From: Marsupella aquatica
Lineage: Eukaryota; Marchantiophyta
Assembly (NCBI GenBank): GCA_973895155.1
Contig: OZ316893.1
Span: forward strand, 7,316,001 to 7,380,000
DNA length: 64,000 bases
Direction of reading: 5' to 3'
The notes beneath the pieces were generated by a model. The model made no database searches. It had not been told where the DNA came from and saw nothing but the letters and a program-made list of their open reading frames with translations. Below, piece after piece: positions 23,559-33,577 of this stretch. A program made the translations under genes and the position numbers. Each line of letters starts with the position of its first letter. The first letter of the stretch is position 1.

Positions 23559-26500
23559 AGACGAACAAGTAAGGAGGTCTAGAAGGGCCCCTAATAGGGG
23601 GGCGTGGTGCTGGCGGAGCTGTGCGAGCTGAGCTTGAGCTGGGTGAGCTCGTAGGGATGGTGGTTGCTGGTCACTATGATCGGTTGACATTGTTGTTTCT
23701 TTCCGGTTCTGATTAGAATTGAGATTTCTAAAGAGTTGATGAGACATCTGCTTCTGGATTATGAGCTTCCGGAAGCTTTTGGAACTTTCGTGACTGAAAA
23801 GGGTATGTCGTGGAGAATGTGTTGATGGGCTGTGGCAGCGGAGCACAAGCTTTTGAGAGCTTGCATGGCAGTTGAGCTGAGGAGGGGTTCGGCCAGAGGT
23901 TGGGATGATTCTCAGCTTGAGCTTAGAGGGCATGAATAGGAGCAATAGGCTTTACTCTGTCTTTGTTGAGATGTTACTTACTCTGGTTCAGCGCAGTGTT
24001 TGAGGGTGCGCCGGGTGAAGCTTGGATTGATGACCAAGTTATCAGCATTGGCTTTACGTGCTTGATTTGGGATACTGGTTGGGAAGTTTTCAAGGGAGGG
24101 CGGAGCAGCGAGAAGGTGAAACTGGGGAGAGGCAGTTGGCCGGGAAAGTAAAGGACCTTTGGACGTTGGGTGGTGCCGACATTATTGATGAAATGGAGAT
24201 TCGAGCGGAGCTATGAAGAGTTGTGAGAGCTCTAAGAGCTACTAGTGCTCTGGTTGGGGAGCTTTGGAGATTGTTGGGAGAAAATGGTGTACTCATTTTT
24301 GGTATGGATTGATTGAGCTGATTTGAGGTGCAATTGGAACCTGGATAAGGGAGCTATTGGAAGCTTCCGATCTTTTTCTACAACTTCTGAATTGCAATTG
24401 GGAAGGTTTGAGGGATCCATGAATGATGGAGTGGGAAAGAATTGGCACCTTGTTCACTTTTCTAAGTGCTATTTTTACACTATTTAGTGTCTTATGATCA
24501 AGAGGGAGGAGCATTTGGTAGTTCGCATCAGAGCTAGTTCTTGTTAAGATTTAACCTGCTAGCTTGCAAAAGGCTTAGAAGCATTTTGACCTGGAATTAG
24601 AGAGGGATGGACGGCTATGGTTCGCAGGCAACTTTTGCTCTATGTTTAGCAGCTGAAGTTTACTACAATTTGACTATGGAAGAGACTGGACGAGTGCGAC
24701 AGTGTTTGAGGAGCCTGGGAGCTTGCAAAGGGGAGTCTATAAGGCAATGGCTTATTGAAGTTTAAGGGCGAAAGAACATCTGAGCCTTGTCACTCAAGTT
24801 TGCTTTAAGTTGTTGTTCCAGCCATGTTGGTAATGGCGCTGACGGGAGTAAGGAGATTGCGGCTAGAAGATGGTCCACTAGTGCTGATCATTTGTTGGAA
24901 GGGGGCAGACTGGCAAGGTGCTTGCAATGTTGCATATGAAGACACTCGTCAAAAGATGGCGTTGGTTGCTGCCGGAGTGAAGAGCTAATTTTGACTTGGG
25001 CCATTGAGAAGAAAGCAATGTTGATTGTATTGGTTTTGACAACACGGTAGACAGAGGAATTGGGTTGAAATTGAAATCTTTGTTGTGAATGAGAGAAGTT
25101 GAGGGTTTGAGCTGGATTTTCACATTGAGACGGCGTCGCTAATGATGCTGAGTATGGATTATTAGGGAAATTGGCTTTTGTTGCCTTAGCTGTTATTGCC
25201 TCAGTTGTTGTGCAATGACGGCTAATGGCCTGAATGAGGGCTTAAAGTACCTCGTTAGTATGGATAAGAGGATTCGGCCTTCACGGCGGTCTCGGCTCTA
25301 CTTTGATACTTGGTGGGGAACGGGTAGATGACTGCGCGGCGCTAAGCGAAGGGCGGAGATGTGGGATCTTGAAACTTGGGCGCGATGGCTCGTTGGTCAT
25401 GGATGAGAGATGGGATGAGGAGCTTGACAAGCCCTATGCTGCTATTGGTTATTGCCCGGGCTTTAGGGTAGAACAGATTTATTTTTCTCTGAAAACAGTT
25501 TTTGAGTGAAATGGTTTCCGTGCTCTGAAGGAGGGGATACAGCCCTACGCTGACTTGCTGCTGAGTTCTATTGATGCGTGGAGAACCTGAATTGGTTGTA
25601 GGAATTTCAAAGTGGATAGAATTAGGACTTATACTTGACCCCGAGTGACATTGTATTCTGGCCTGAGCGCAAATGTCACTAGGCTGCCTGCTTATGCTTC
25701 TTAGGTTGCTTTTACTTTCCGGACTTCCATGTCAGCTTTCGGGAATGACTTTACTTTGAATGAATGTGTATGCCCGGTTATGATATAATGACATTCTCTC
25801 TTTCTCCTTTCTGAAGTCACAAATGCAAGTACGCTTCAAGGATAGGTGACTTTTTTGGGGGGGCGAGACTCCCAACATTGTTTGGGGGAATCCTCATTAT
25901 CCAAAGACTGATCCGGTCCGAACTCAAAGTTGGAAAGCATTTTGTTGGCTAAGATTTAGTTTTTAGGGTGTAGCTCGTGCAATTGAGTAGTATGTGCAGC
26001 TGAATGAGCGTGCTTGTGATCTTGCAATGTTAGTATAGACACTTAGGTTTAATTTGTTCTCTGTTTTTTATAACTGAACTAAGACATCGAACTTGCATAC
26101 AAAAATTCTTGCAAATACAGTCATACACGCTCGAGTTTAATTTACTCCCCGTGGATCGATACTTGCATGTATGGAATGATTCCACCCCCTCGATCACTTG
26201 TCACCCTATCTAGACAAAGCAGAAGGCCACACTCCTGATTAGGCCCTGCTTGGATCGGGCCTTAAGCATTGTATTACTTTAAAACTAATAGTGCAAAAAA
26301 TAAAAATTGTGGAAGAACGTGTATAGTCGCTCAATCTCTATACACTTTAGTCATTCAGTTCATTCTCAAAACAGAGCCATTCTCTCCAGAAAATAAGTTG
26401 AATTTTTGGGTGTCTTTTCTTCTTTATTTGATATGTGTTTAGTGCCTTTTTGGACTAACTTTCAGACACATCAAGTACTTTGCGTCAAGTGCTTCACAGC

Positions 26501-26979
26501 AAGTGCTTATTTTTTAACAAGTGGTGTGTATGCAGCTGATGTTGGTCGTGAAGCCAAATAGGATTGTATGCTTGACCATTGTTGGCTGATGTCCAGGTGA
26601 GTGACCCTGTCATCAGATTGCAATGTAGTGCTAGAGACACTTAAAGTTCAATTTACGCCTAGTCTTTGTAACGAATGAACTGAGATGGCCTTACCTTAGG
26701 TCTTGTTCCTCAATCAAGCCAGAAACACAACAAAAAAGGACATGGCAGTATTACCAAAAGCCATGGGTTTGGACACCATTCCAGGCAACAAGGTAAAGTT
26801 CTGCGCACAATCAACTAATAGGACTTGATCCACAAATTTTATTGCAAATATAGAAATTGCTTCCCTTGCCATCAAATGTCTGGAAAGCAATTGTGCAAAC
26901 GCGCAGGTAATACAATGCTTTAAAAAACACTCAGCTATTTACCTACTTAGTTGAAAGGAATCTATCACTCCTGAAATCT
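23559..26979. other. 3.4 kb without a recognised gene; repeat-like
   Basis: No protein-like frame above about 140 codons. 23600-25500 is rich in GAGCT/TTGGGAGCT motifs, and one segment (24350-24412) is similar to 37139-37207, so both may belong to a dispersed repeat. A second pair of similar segments lies at about 26020-26090 and 26618-26690 (TTGCAATGT...GACACTTA...GAACTRAGA), a local degenerate duplication. Confidence 0.4.
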
Positions 26980-27822
26980 CTAAATAATCACGGAAAGCCA
27001 CACCAAGCTATTCTCGCACTGTAAAGATATTCTATCATGAAAAGGAGTTGAAATTTTTTGGTGCCCTGGATTTCTTCTTTGAATTGGCCTACGTGTTTTA
27101 GTGACTTTCGGGACTTCCATGTCAGCTGCTTCACCCCGAGTGATCCTCTTTTCACAAGTAGGGTTTGGGGACAATGGATTTCTCTTCCTCTTTCCCCCAA
27201 TAGTTCCAGATTTCTTCTCGGTCACAAAACTCTCATGCTGTATATCTTCATTCTCCTTTAGCAAAGAACCCTTGGATTCTTGCTCTATCTTCTCAAGCTT
27301 CACAACAATGCCATTCTTGCTAATGTTCTTGTCTATTGTAACCTTTCGAGCTCTAAGGAGCGAATTATCCTCACCTTCTGTATCCGAGTCATCCGAGGAT
27401 AAGAATGAAATGTGCTCATGCTTCACGTCCCTCCCCAAAATAGGCCGAGGAGGGTAGTGCACTAATCCAGATTGAAACAATGGTTCAGAATCTGAATCAC
27501 CTGACTTATCCTCCAATACAGTTTCGTTTTGAGCTCCACTAATCTCCATCTGCAGACTTGGTTTGGTATTCTGCTTCTTAACTCTTCTTGATTCTGTTTG
27601 CTCAATCTGTGGCACTATCAAGGTATCAAATGCAATATTCAGATTAAGTGCTTGAGAGGTAGGAGGCCTCACAAAAGTTGGTACTTCACTTCTGAATTCT
27701 GCAGACTGTCTAATCTTCAATGGACTTGTAACTTCCAACAGTGGGCTGATGTCTGGAATTGAAGATCCTTGTTTGCTCTCCAAAGAAGAGATAATTGGCT
27801 CATGCTGTCCATCGTGGGTCAT
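26980..27822 (-). CDS. Unknown acidic/basic, probably nuclear protein, terminal exon
   Basis: 280 codons from ATG at 27822. The frame stays open upstream for about 20 more codons to a possible acceptor (ATTGAG/GCTCATGGG), so it may be the last exon of a longer gene. The composition is that of a disordered nuclear protein: Ser/Asp/Glu stretch SFLSSDDSDTEGEDNSL, then basic GGKRKRNPLSP and KTRRPIQRRNPGHQ, a likely nuclear localisation signal. No catalytic motif. No similarity to the neighbouring transposons was noticed. Its left neighbour (plus coordinates above 27.9 kb) is a CACTA-like end. It could be a host gene fragment or cargo; function unknown. Confidence 0.45.
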   Translation of the reverse strand: MTHDGQHEPIISSLESKQGSSIPDISPLLEVTSPLKIRQSAEFRSEVPTFVRPPTSQALNLNIAFDTLIVPQIEQTESRRVKKQNTKPSLQMEISGAQNETVLEDKSGDSDSEPLFQSGLVHYPPRPILGRDVKHEHISFLSSDDSDTEGEDNSLLRARKVTIDKNISKNGIVVKLEKIEQESKGSLLKENEDIQHESFVTEKKSGTIGGKRKRNPLSPNPTCEKRITRGEAADMEVPKVTKTRRPIQRRNPGHQKISTPFHDRISLQCENSLVWLSVII

Positions 27823-27962
27823 GAAGGAAGATGATAAATCAGGTTGCTCATTTACACAGCTATCCCACCCATGAGCCTCAATTGATCATCAAGCATATTG
27901 AAGTGGTCGTTTTGTAGCGCAATGATCTGCTGGTCTTGAGCTAGGACCTCCTCTTGCATAGT

Positions 27963-28560
27963 ACACTACAACACTATCGGCTGGTTTTGCGAAGACAATC
28001 TCATCGCAACTAACAAGCCCCTGATTTTCATAATTCTGGCCATTGCGAACATACGCGCATCGCACCACCTTCGCACTTTGCGAACCTAATAACTTTGCAC
28101 GCGGCCCATCGCAACGGCATCGCAACACCATGGCAAACTACAAATCTGAGAGGTTCGCAAGATTCAATACTTGTGCGATCCATTATACGTCGCATAAGGT
28201 TTGCAAACATACACGCACACGTCCCGCGCGGGCGTTGATATTTGAGAAGGATTTACCATCGCATCATATTTGTGAAAGATACTGGTTCAATTGTTTTGAT
28301 GGGGATTGTATGACAAAGAGCGATACCGGTGAGTTCAGAAGTTTGTGAACGGTTTCGATTAGGAAAGTGCGATCCTAGAAATATCACAAAAACCCGACAT
28401 ATTTGGATCTGAAGTTATGAAGTTAATTGACTCAAAAAGTGCGACGCCTTGGGGTTTATATTGTGCGATGGGAATGAGTTCTTTAAGGGTTCGCAAAATT
28501 ATGATCATAGAGGATTCAATACATTATTTGCGAGGGGTTTTCCTTGGGACCCAATGTGGA
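27963..28560. repeat. CACTA terminal and subterminal TTGCGA/TCGCAA repeats
   Basis: Beginning at the CACTAC end, roughly 18 copies of short TTGCGA, TCGCAA, GCGAAC or GTGCGA motifs occur in both orientations within 600 bp, against a low background in flanking sequence. Dense short subterminal repeats are the binding sites of TNPA-type proteins in En/Spm elements. Further clusters lie at 29800-29990 and 31250-31510. Confidence 0.6.
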
Positions 28561-30083
28561 AGGCAAAATTGTTGTTTTGGTCAAGTGCAAGCTAGAGGGG
28601 TACCAAAGGAGTCCCCAAGGACTAGCTCAAAAAGGAGAGGGAAAGGACTAGAAATGTCATTAAGATTTAGTTGAGCACACTCCCAAAAAGGTTGGCCACA
28701 CTTCCAAACGATTGGGGGCACTGCCAACAATGTTGTGCACACTTCCGAAAAGATTGGGCACATTTCTAGAATTCCAAACATTTGGACACACTTCCAAACA
28801 TTTGGCATGCATGATCTAACCTTTCAATCTCACCAAAACAATCCTGGCCATTCCATGTAACATTTTGGTCTTTTTGTCCTCTAGTGATTGCTTTTACCAA
28901 GGACCTATGTCCTTTTGGTGGAGAAAATGGAGATCCTTTCAGTACCCCTCTAGCTTGCACTTGACCTTTTATAAAATGGAAAAGCATGAACAAAATGATA
29001 GGGCTTCAAAGAACCCTATACATGGACAAGAGGGGGGAAATATCTGATGCTAGGTCCGCCCTTCTAAACCTATGCTGCCTCTTCCTACCCTAAGCTCCGG
29101 CATGACAAGTCACTCTCATGCATGTATCTCTACAAAATAACTAGAATGGGCTCTTGCGGCTCCTCTTGGTTGGCTTCTTGCCCTTATCCTTCCGGGGATC
29201 CTGTTGGTGACGGGTGCGTGATGGCCGTCGGTGCTCCTGCTCCTACTGCTCCTACTGCTCCTCTGGCTCCTCCTGCCCCTCCTGCTCCTCCTCCTCATCC
29301 TCAGGGTCCTCCTCCTCCCCCTGGTCATCAACGTGTGCTGATGACACACGACTACCACCACTACCACGGTGGGAAGAACCTACCTCACGACTACTCCCCC
29401 CGAGCACCACTAGTACCAAGAGTAGCCCCCTCATCGTCATCACTACTGCTCACATCAGCACCCGACCCCTCAGGCTCATCCGAATCCTGCATCCATTACA
29501 TATCATTAGTTTCCGCAAGACATAAAGGGTCACTCACAATGTTCGCATGCTAATCATATGGTTCACACTTAGACACTTACAATAGCCAACTCGGCATCTA
29601 CCATCGCAAAGAGGTACTTTTGTCCATGCTCTATCGCCACCTCAATATGCTTTTTTGATATCTTCCTTTTGTACCTCTGATACTGCCATGCATAAAACTA
29701 ATTAAAATTGGTTAAATTTGCCCTTAAGCATACCCTATAGCCACAAGTGATGCCTAAATCCTCAACTACTAAACACGACCCAACAAAAATTTAAAATTCA
29801 AATTTGCAAACCTATAAGCATGGCAACTTGCGAACCACATTTTTTGTGAAGGCGTTGCGATGGAGTTTGCGATGCGCATTTGTTCGCAAAGGCATCAGAA
29901 AATTGAAATGGAAAAAGTCCATGATAGACTTTGTGAGGGGTTTGCGAACAAATGCGCACCGCAACACCTTCGCAAATTGTGTTCCCGACAGTTTTTAAAA
30001 ATTTGCCAAAAATTCTAAGTGTCAGAGTTGCCCTAAACTAGTAACCAAGCAAGCATGCACAACAGCAAGAACATTTGGGGATG

Positions 30084-31156
30084 TCATTCACTTGCATTGC
30101 ACAACTCTGAAAGGAATAGAGAGGTTAGGGAGGAGCAAGAGGCACTCACAAAGTGTGACTTGAGGTCGGGGAGCCCGCCTTGACCCAACTTGTGGACTGG
30201 ATTGGGGGTGGATTTCACTCGTTTGGCTGCATCTGTGAAACGCTTGGGTGGCTTTCCCTCCTGGTCGGCCACCTTCTGCATCTCAGCTACCTTCTGCTCA
30301 AGTGGCTTCAGGTCGTGGTCAGGGGGGAGGTTCCCGGCCTCCTTTGCTTTCAAGGCTCGATCTAGATTGCCCTTCCACTCTTCCAACTCGTGAGCTGCCT
30401 TAATTTGCACCTCAATCTTGTAAAACAAATTCCAGATGTCCTCGGTGAAGTGGAGGGGTCTGTGCAAGTTCCTGTATGATCTCAAGTCTTTCAGGCGGGC
30501 TCTAATCTTCATCCTGTCATGGTATCGCATTTGAGACATAGAATTTGAAATCTTATCTGCCAACCATTGCTCATCTATGTCAGGCCCATTGCAAAATGCA
30601 TCCTTGATTTGGTTGATGACCCTCTTTTGCTCTGCCTTCTCAATCTTCCCCCACTGCATGCCTCGTGAGAAATTGCTTGTGATAATCTGCTTGATTGTGC
30701 TCTTAGCCCCTGCATACGCTAGCTCAGTTGGAGTCCCACTCATCTCCAAGGCAATGAATGGAAGTTTTTTTCTTGCTTCCTCTTTCTGACGTTGCTCCTC
30801 CCTCTGTTTTCGAATTGAATCTCTCTCCTCTCTTCTCTTCTGCTTCTCTAGGGCTTGAGGAGAGGCAACTCCCGACTTAGTTCTTTCCTCTCTCTCCCTT
30901 TTTTCTCTCTAGCCTTCTCTTCAGCTGCGGCCCTCTCCTCCCCCTCTCTAGTAGCTTGTCCTGCTACAATCCCAGTTTGCAAAACCTGTCCAAGAATGGC
31001 ACTCAAAGAGGCAAGCCCTGCTGGAGAATTGAGATTCACTTCTCCCAATTGTGCAGCACTGAGATGTTGGGCCACTAAGTCTGCCCAGGCATTCTTCTCT
31101 TTCTCTGGATTTCCCCCATTGCCACTACCACTACCACCTTGCCCTCCACTCCTCAC
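30084..31156 (-). pseudogene. TNPA-like (plant transposase Ptta/En/Spm-type) gene
   Basis: The minus-strand frame 31156-30848 starts MRSGGQGGSGSGNGG and continues with a helical segment (AWADLVAQHLSAAQLGEV) and a charged Arg/Glu coil. After a one-base frame change in a purine run near 30890 it continues through RDSIRKQREEQRQKEE into 30749-30084. The second part contains HKLGQGGLPDLKSHFV, similar to the HxLGsGGy box near the end of Transposase_24/TNPA-like proteins, preceded by a Lys/Glu helix (KPLEQKVAEMQKVADQEGK). The expected role is binding the subterminal repeats. The frameshift may be a real lesion or a homopolymer sequencing error. Family assignment is moderately sure. Confidence 0.55.
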
Positions 31157-31599
31157 CGGTAGCCATAGCTCCCCTCTCTCATAGTCTCCCTCGTACTGTC
31201 GCGCGCGCCCCGGCCCTTCTCGTCTCGCTCAAAAACTGAAATGAGCCCGAATGCGAGCTCCCGCCGATGTTTACGCCATTCAAAAACGGGTTTGCGATGA
31301 CATACGCATGGGAAACTGCAAAGCCCGCGCCCTCGCAAATAGTCTCACAACTTGCGAGGCACTTCTGAATCTATTCCCTTTGCAAGGCCATCACAACCCG
31401 CAGAAGACCCAAAAAATTGTTCTTGGCCTCTATTTTTGCGAAGTAAGTGCGAAGGCCGTAGGTTCGCAAAAAGATTCTCTAACTTGTGAAATAATTTGCG
31501 AGGCAGGTCTTATCGGTTTAGGGTTGGAAAACACTTTGGGGTGTCAAACGGCTATTAAGGTTTGTCAAACGACATTTAAGGTATGTTAAGTGCCCATAA

Positions 31600-32912
31600 G
31601 TTAACATGGAAGGGGTGTCAATGGATTTTTTTGGTTGTAAGGATAACTAGAATATAAGTTAACAAAGGTTTGGGTTTAATTAAAGGTTAGGTTTATATTT
31701 GGTTTTAATCTAGGAGTATTTGGTTTAATTAAGGGGGTTAAAACTTGGGTTAGGTTGGAATAAAAGGGTTGGGTTTAAATTAATGGGTTTGGCTTAGGGT
31801 TTAAATTAATGGGTTTGGCTTAGGGTTCAAGGTAGAGGTTTGCATTAGGTTGTGAGTAATTACAGGGGTTGGGTTTGGTTTTAGTTGAGGGGTTGAATTG
31901 TGGTTGTTTTTTAAAGGGATTGGGTTTGGTTTTTAGTTGGGGGGTTTAATTGTGGTTTTTTTAAAGGGGTTGGGTTTCTAATGTAAGTGTTTGGGTTGGG
32001 GTGTAACATGATCTAGGGTTGGATTTGGTTCTAATTGAGGGGGTACAATTTTTGCTTAAGTTTTAAAAAGGGCCTCAATTTAGGGGTTAGGGTGAAGTTT
32101 AGAATAACTATAGGGGTGGGGGTTGGCCTATATAGGTAAAGTAAGGTGTAGATAGGGTAAGGGTTTTATATGTAATTGGGGGATTTGGGTTGGGTTTAGG
32201 GTAAAGGTTTGAATTTTTAATGAGGGATTTGGGTATTGGTTAGGATAAGGGTAAGGGTTTAGGGTGCTTGAGGGATTTGGGTTAGGTTTTAATGAAGGGT
32301 TTCATTTCATGGTTTGGGTTTAGGGTAGGGGTTTGGGTTTAGGGTAAAGGTTTGAATTTTTAATGAGGGATTTGGGTAATGGTTAGGGTGAGGGTAAGGG
32401 TTTAGGGTGATTGAGGGATTTGGGTTAGGTTTTAATGAAGGGTTTCATTTCATGGTTTGGGTTTAGGGTAGGGGTTTGGGTTTAGGGTAAAGGTTTGAAT
32501 TTTTAATGAGGGATTTGGGTATTGGTTAGAGTGAGGGTAAGGGTTTAGGGTGATTGAGGGATTTGGGTTAGGTTTTAATGAAGGGTTTCATTTCATGGTT
32601 TGGGTTTAGGGTAGGGGTTTGGGTTTAGGGTAAAGGTTTGAATTTTTAATGAGGGATTTGGGTATTGGTTAGGGTGAGGGTAAGGGTTTAGGGTGATTGA
32701 GGGATTTGGGTTAGGTTTTAATGAAGGGTTTCATTTCATGGTTTGGGTTTAGGGTAGGGGTTTGGGTTTAGGGTAAAGGTTTGAATTTTTAATGAGGGAT
32801 TTGGGTATTGGTTAGGGTGAGGGTAAGGGTTTAGGGTGATTGAGGGATTTGGGTTAGGTTTTAATGAAGGTTTCATTTCATGGTTTGGGTTTAGGGTAGG
32901 GTTTGGGTTACT
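31600..32912 (+). repeat. Degenerate telomere-type repeats with a 143-bp tandem array
   Basis: 1.3 kb is almost all G/T on the plus strand, built from GGGTTTAGGGT, GGGTTTGGTT and similar units related to the plant telomere repeat TTTAGGG. From about 32190 to 32912 there is a higher-order tandem repeat of exactly 143 bp: TTCATTTCATGG recurs at 32301, 32444, 32587, 32730 and 32872 (the last unit one base short). No gene. An interstitial telomere-like block rather than a chromosome end. Confidence 0.9.
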
Positions 32913-33339
32913 TATATTTCTTTCTCTATCTCATTAACATGGAGTGGAAAACTCTTTGGCGTTGTAGGGCACTTCCCCATGTTTTTTAAAGTTTTGGCTA
33001 ATGCATGATAATGCCTTGCGAGAGCCCGGGCATCTGAAAGGTATAACGTTTTCTCATGCATTTCTAGTCATTGCTGTAAATATGGAGGGTTACAATCTAT
33101 CATCCTTTTTTCTGGTTCACCATAAGGCATGGCTTAATTCATTGTATATTGGCAGATTTTCCCCTCCGTCCAGATTTGGTTCATGAAATTTGAGCCACAA
33201 GATCCGTCAAGGCATTGCTAAGCCCGGGTCTCATAAAGGTATTTTCTGTCAATTCTTTTTAATATGTTTAGGTAGGGATTATCAATGATGGTTTTGGTGA
33301 AGTTTTTACTAATCGCCTTCCAATTGCTATACTTGTCAG

Positions 33340-33577
33340 ATGTCTTCATCCTCTACAACTTCCACCACATCAGATTCCTCTTCCGATGAAGAAAGTCGTC
33401 CTCCTCCTCAGCCTGAACCAACCGTACGTCGACCTAGTGGTCCACCTCGCCAACTTTGTGGTTGTAAAAAATGTGTGGGGATGGTTTTCCAAAAGTCATA
33501 TGTATGTGCGGAGCACATTGCTCGATATGGCCAACATCGAGGTCTTACACCGGGAGCTTCTTCATCCCGTATGGTGA
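33340..33577 (+). CDS. 5' exon of a TNP2-type CACTA transposase, interrupted
   Basis: ATG directly after an acceptor-like CTTGTCAG. Encodes a Ser/Asp-rich start, a Pro-rich stretch and CGCKKCVGMVFQKSYVCAEHIARYGQ. The CxCxxC...H pattern resembles the small zinc-binding domain that opens TNP2-like (Transposase_21) proteins before the catalytic part. Upstream, donor/acceptor-like sites at about 33041, 33154 and 33237 suggest further small exons. At 33578 the frame runs into a CACTAG terminus and stops at 33603, so the gene is cut there. Confidence 0.45.

Larger units (their letters stand above)
27963..33577. mobile_element. CACTA-like element, left end to broken TNP2 exon
   Basis: The left terminus CACTACAACACTATCGG at 27963 has the CACTA signature. 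Inside come subterminal TTGCGA/TCGCAA repeats, a minus-strand TNPA-like gene (31156-30084) with an acidic, repetitive 3' region (about 29500-29116), TTGCGA repeats again (29800-29990, 31250-31510), a telomere-like tandem block (31600-32912) and a plus-strand TNP2-type 5' exon (33340-33577). The right terminus is not seen: at 33578 a second CACTA end begins. Treating this as one element with divergent genes is inference; it could be two fragments. Confidence 0.5.

Noticed and set aside
29122-29553. Pro/Ala-rich plus-strand frame at 29.1-29.5 kb
   Set aside because: It is the complement of a CTCCTG-type low-complexity tract; the minus strand gives an acidic tail that fits the TNPA-like gene better.
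31600-32912. True chromosome end
   Set aside because: The repeats are degenerate, arranged in a 143-bp higher-order unit, and flanked on both sides by transposon sequence.
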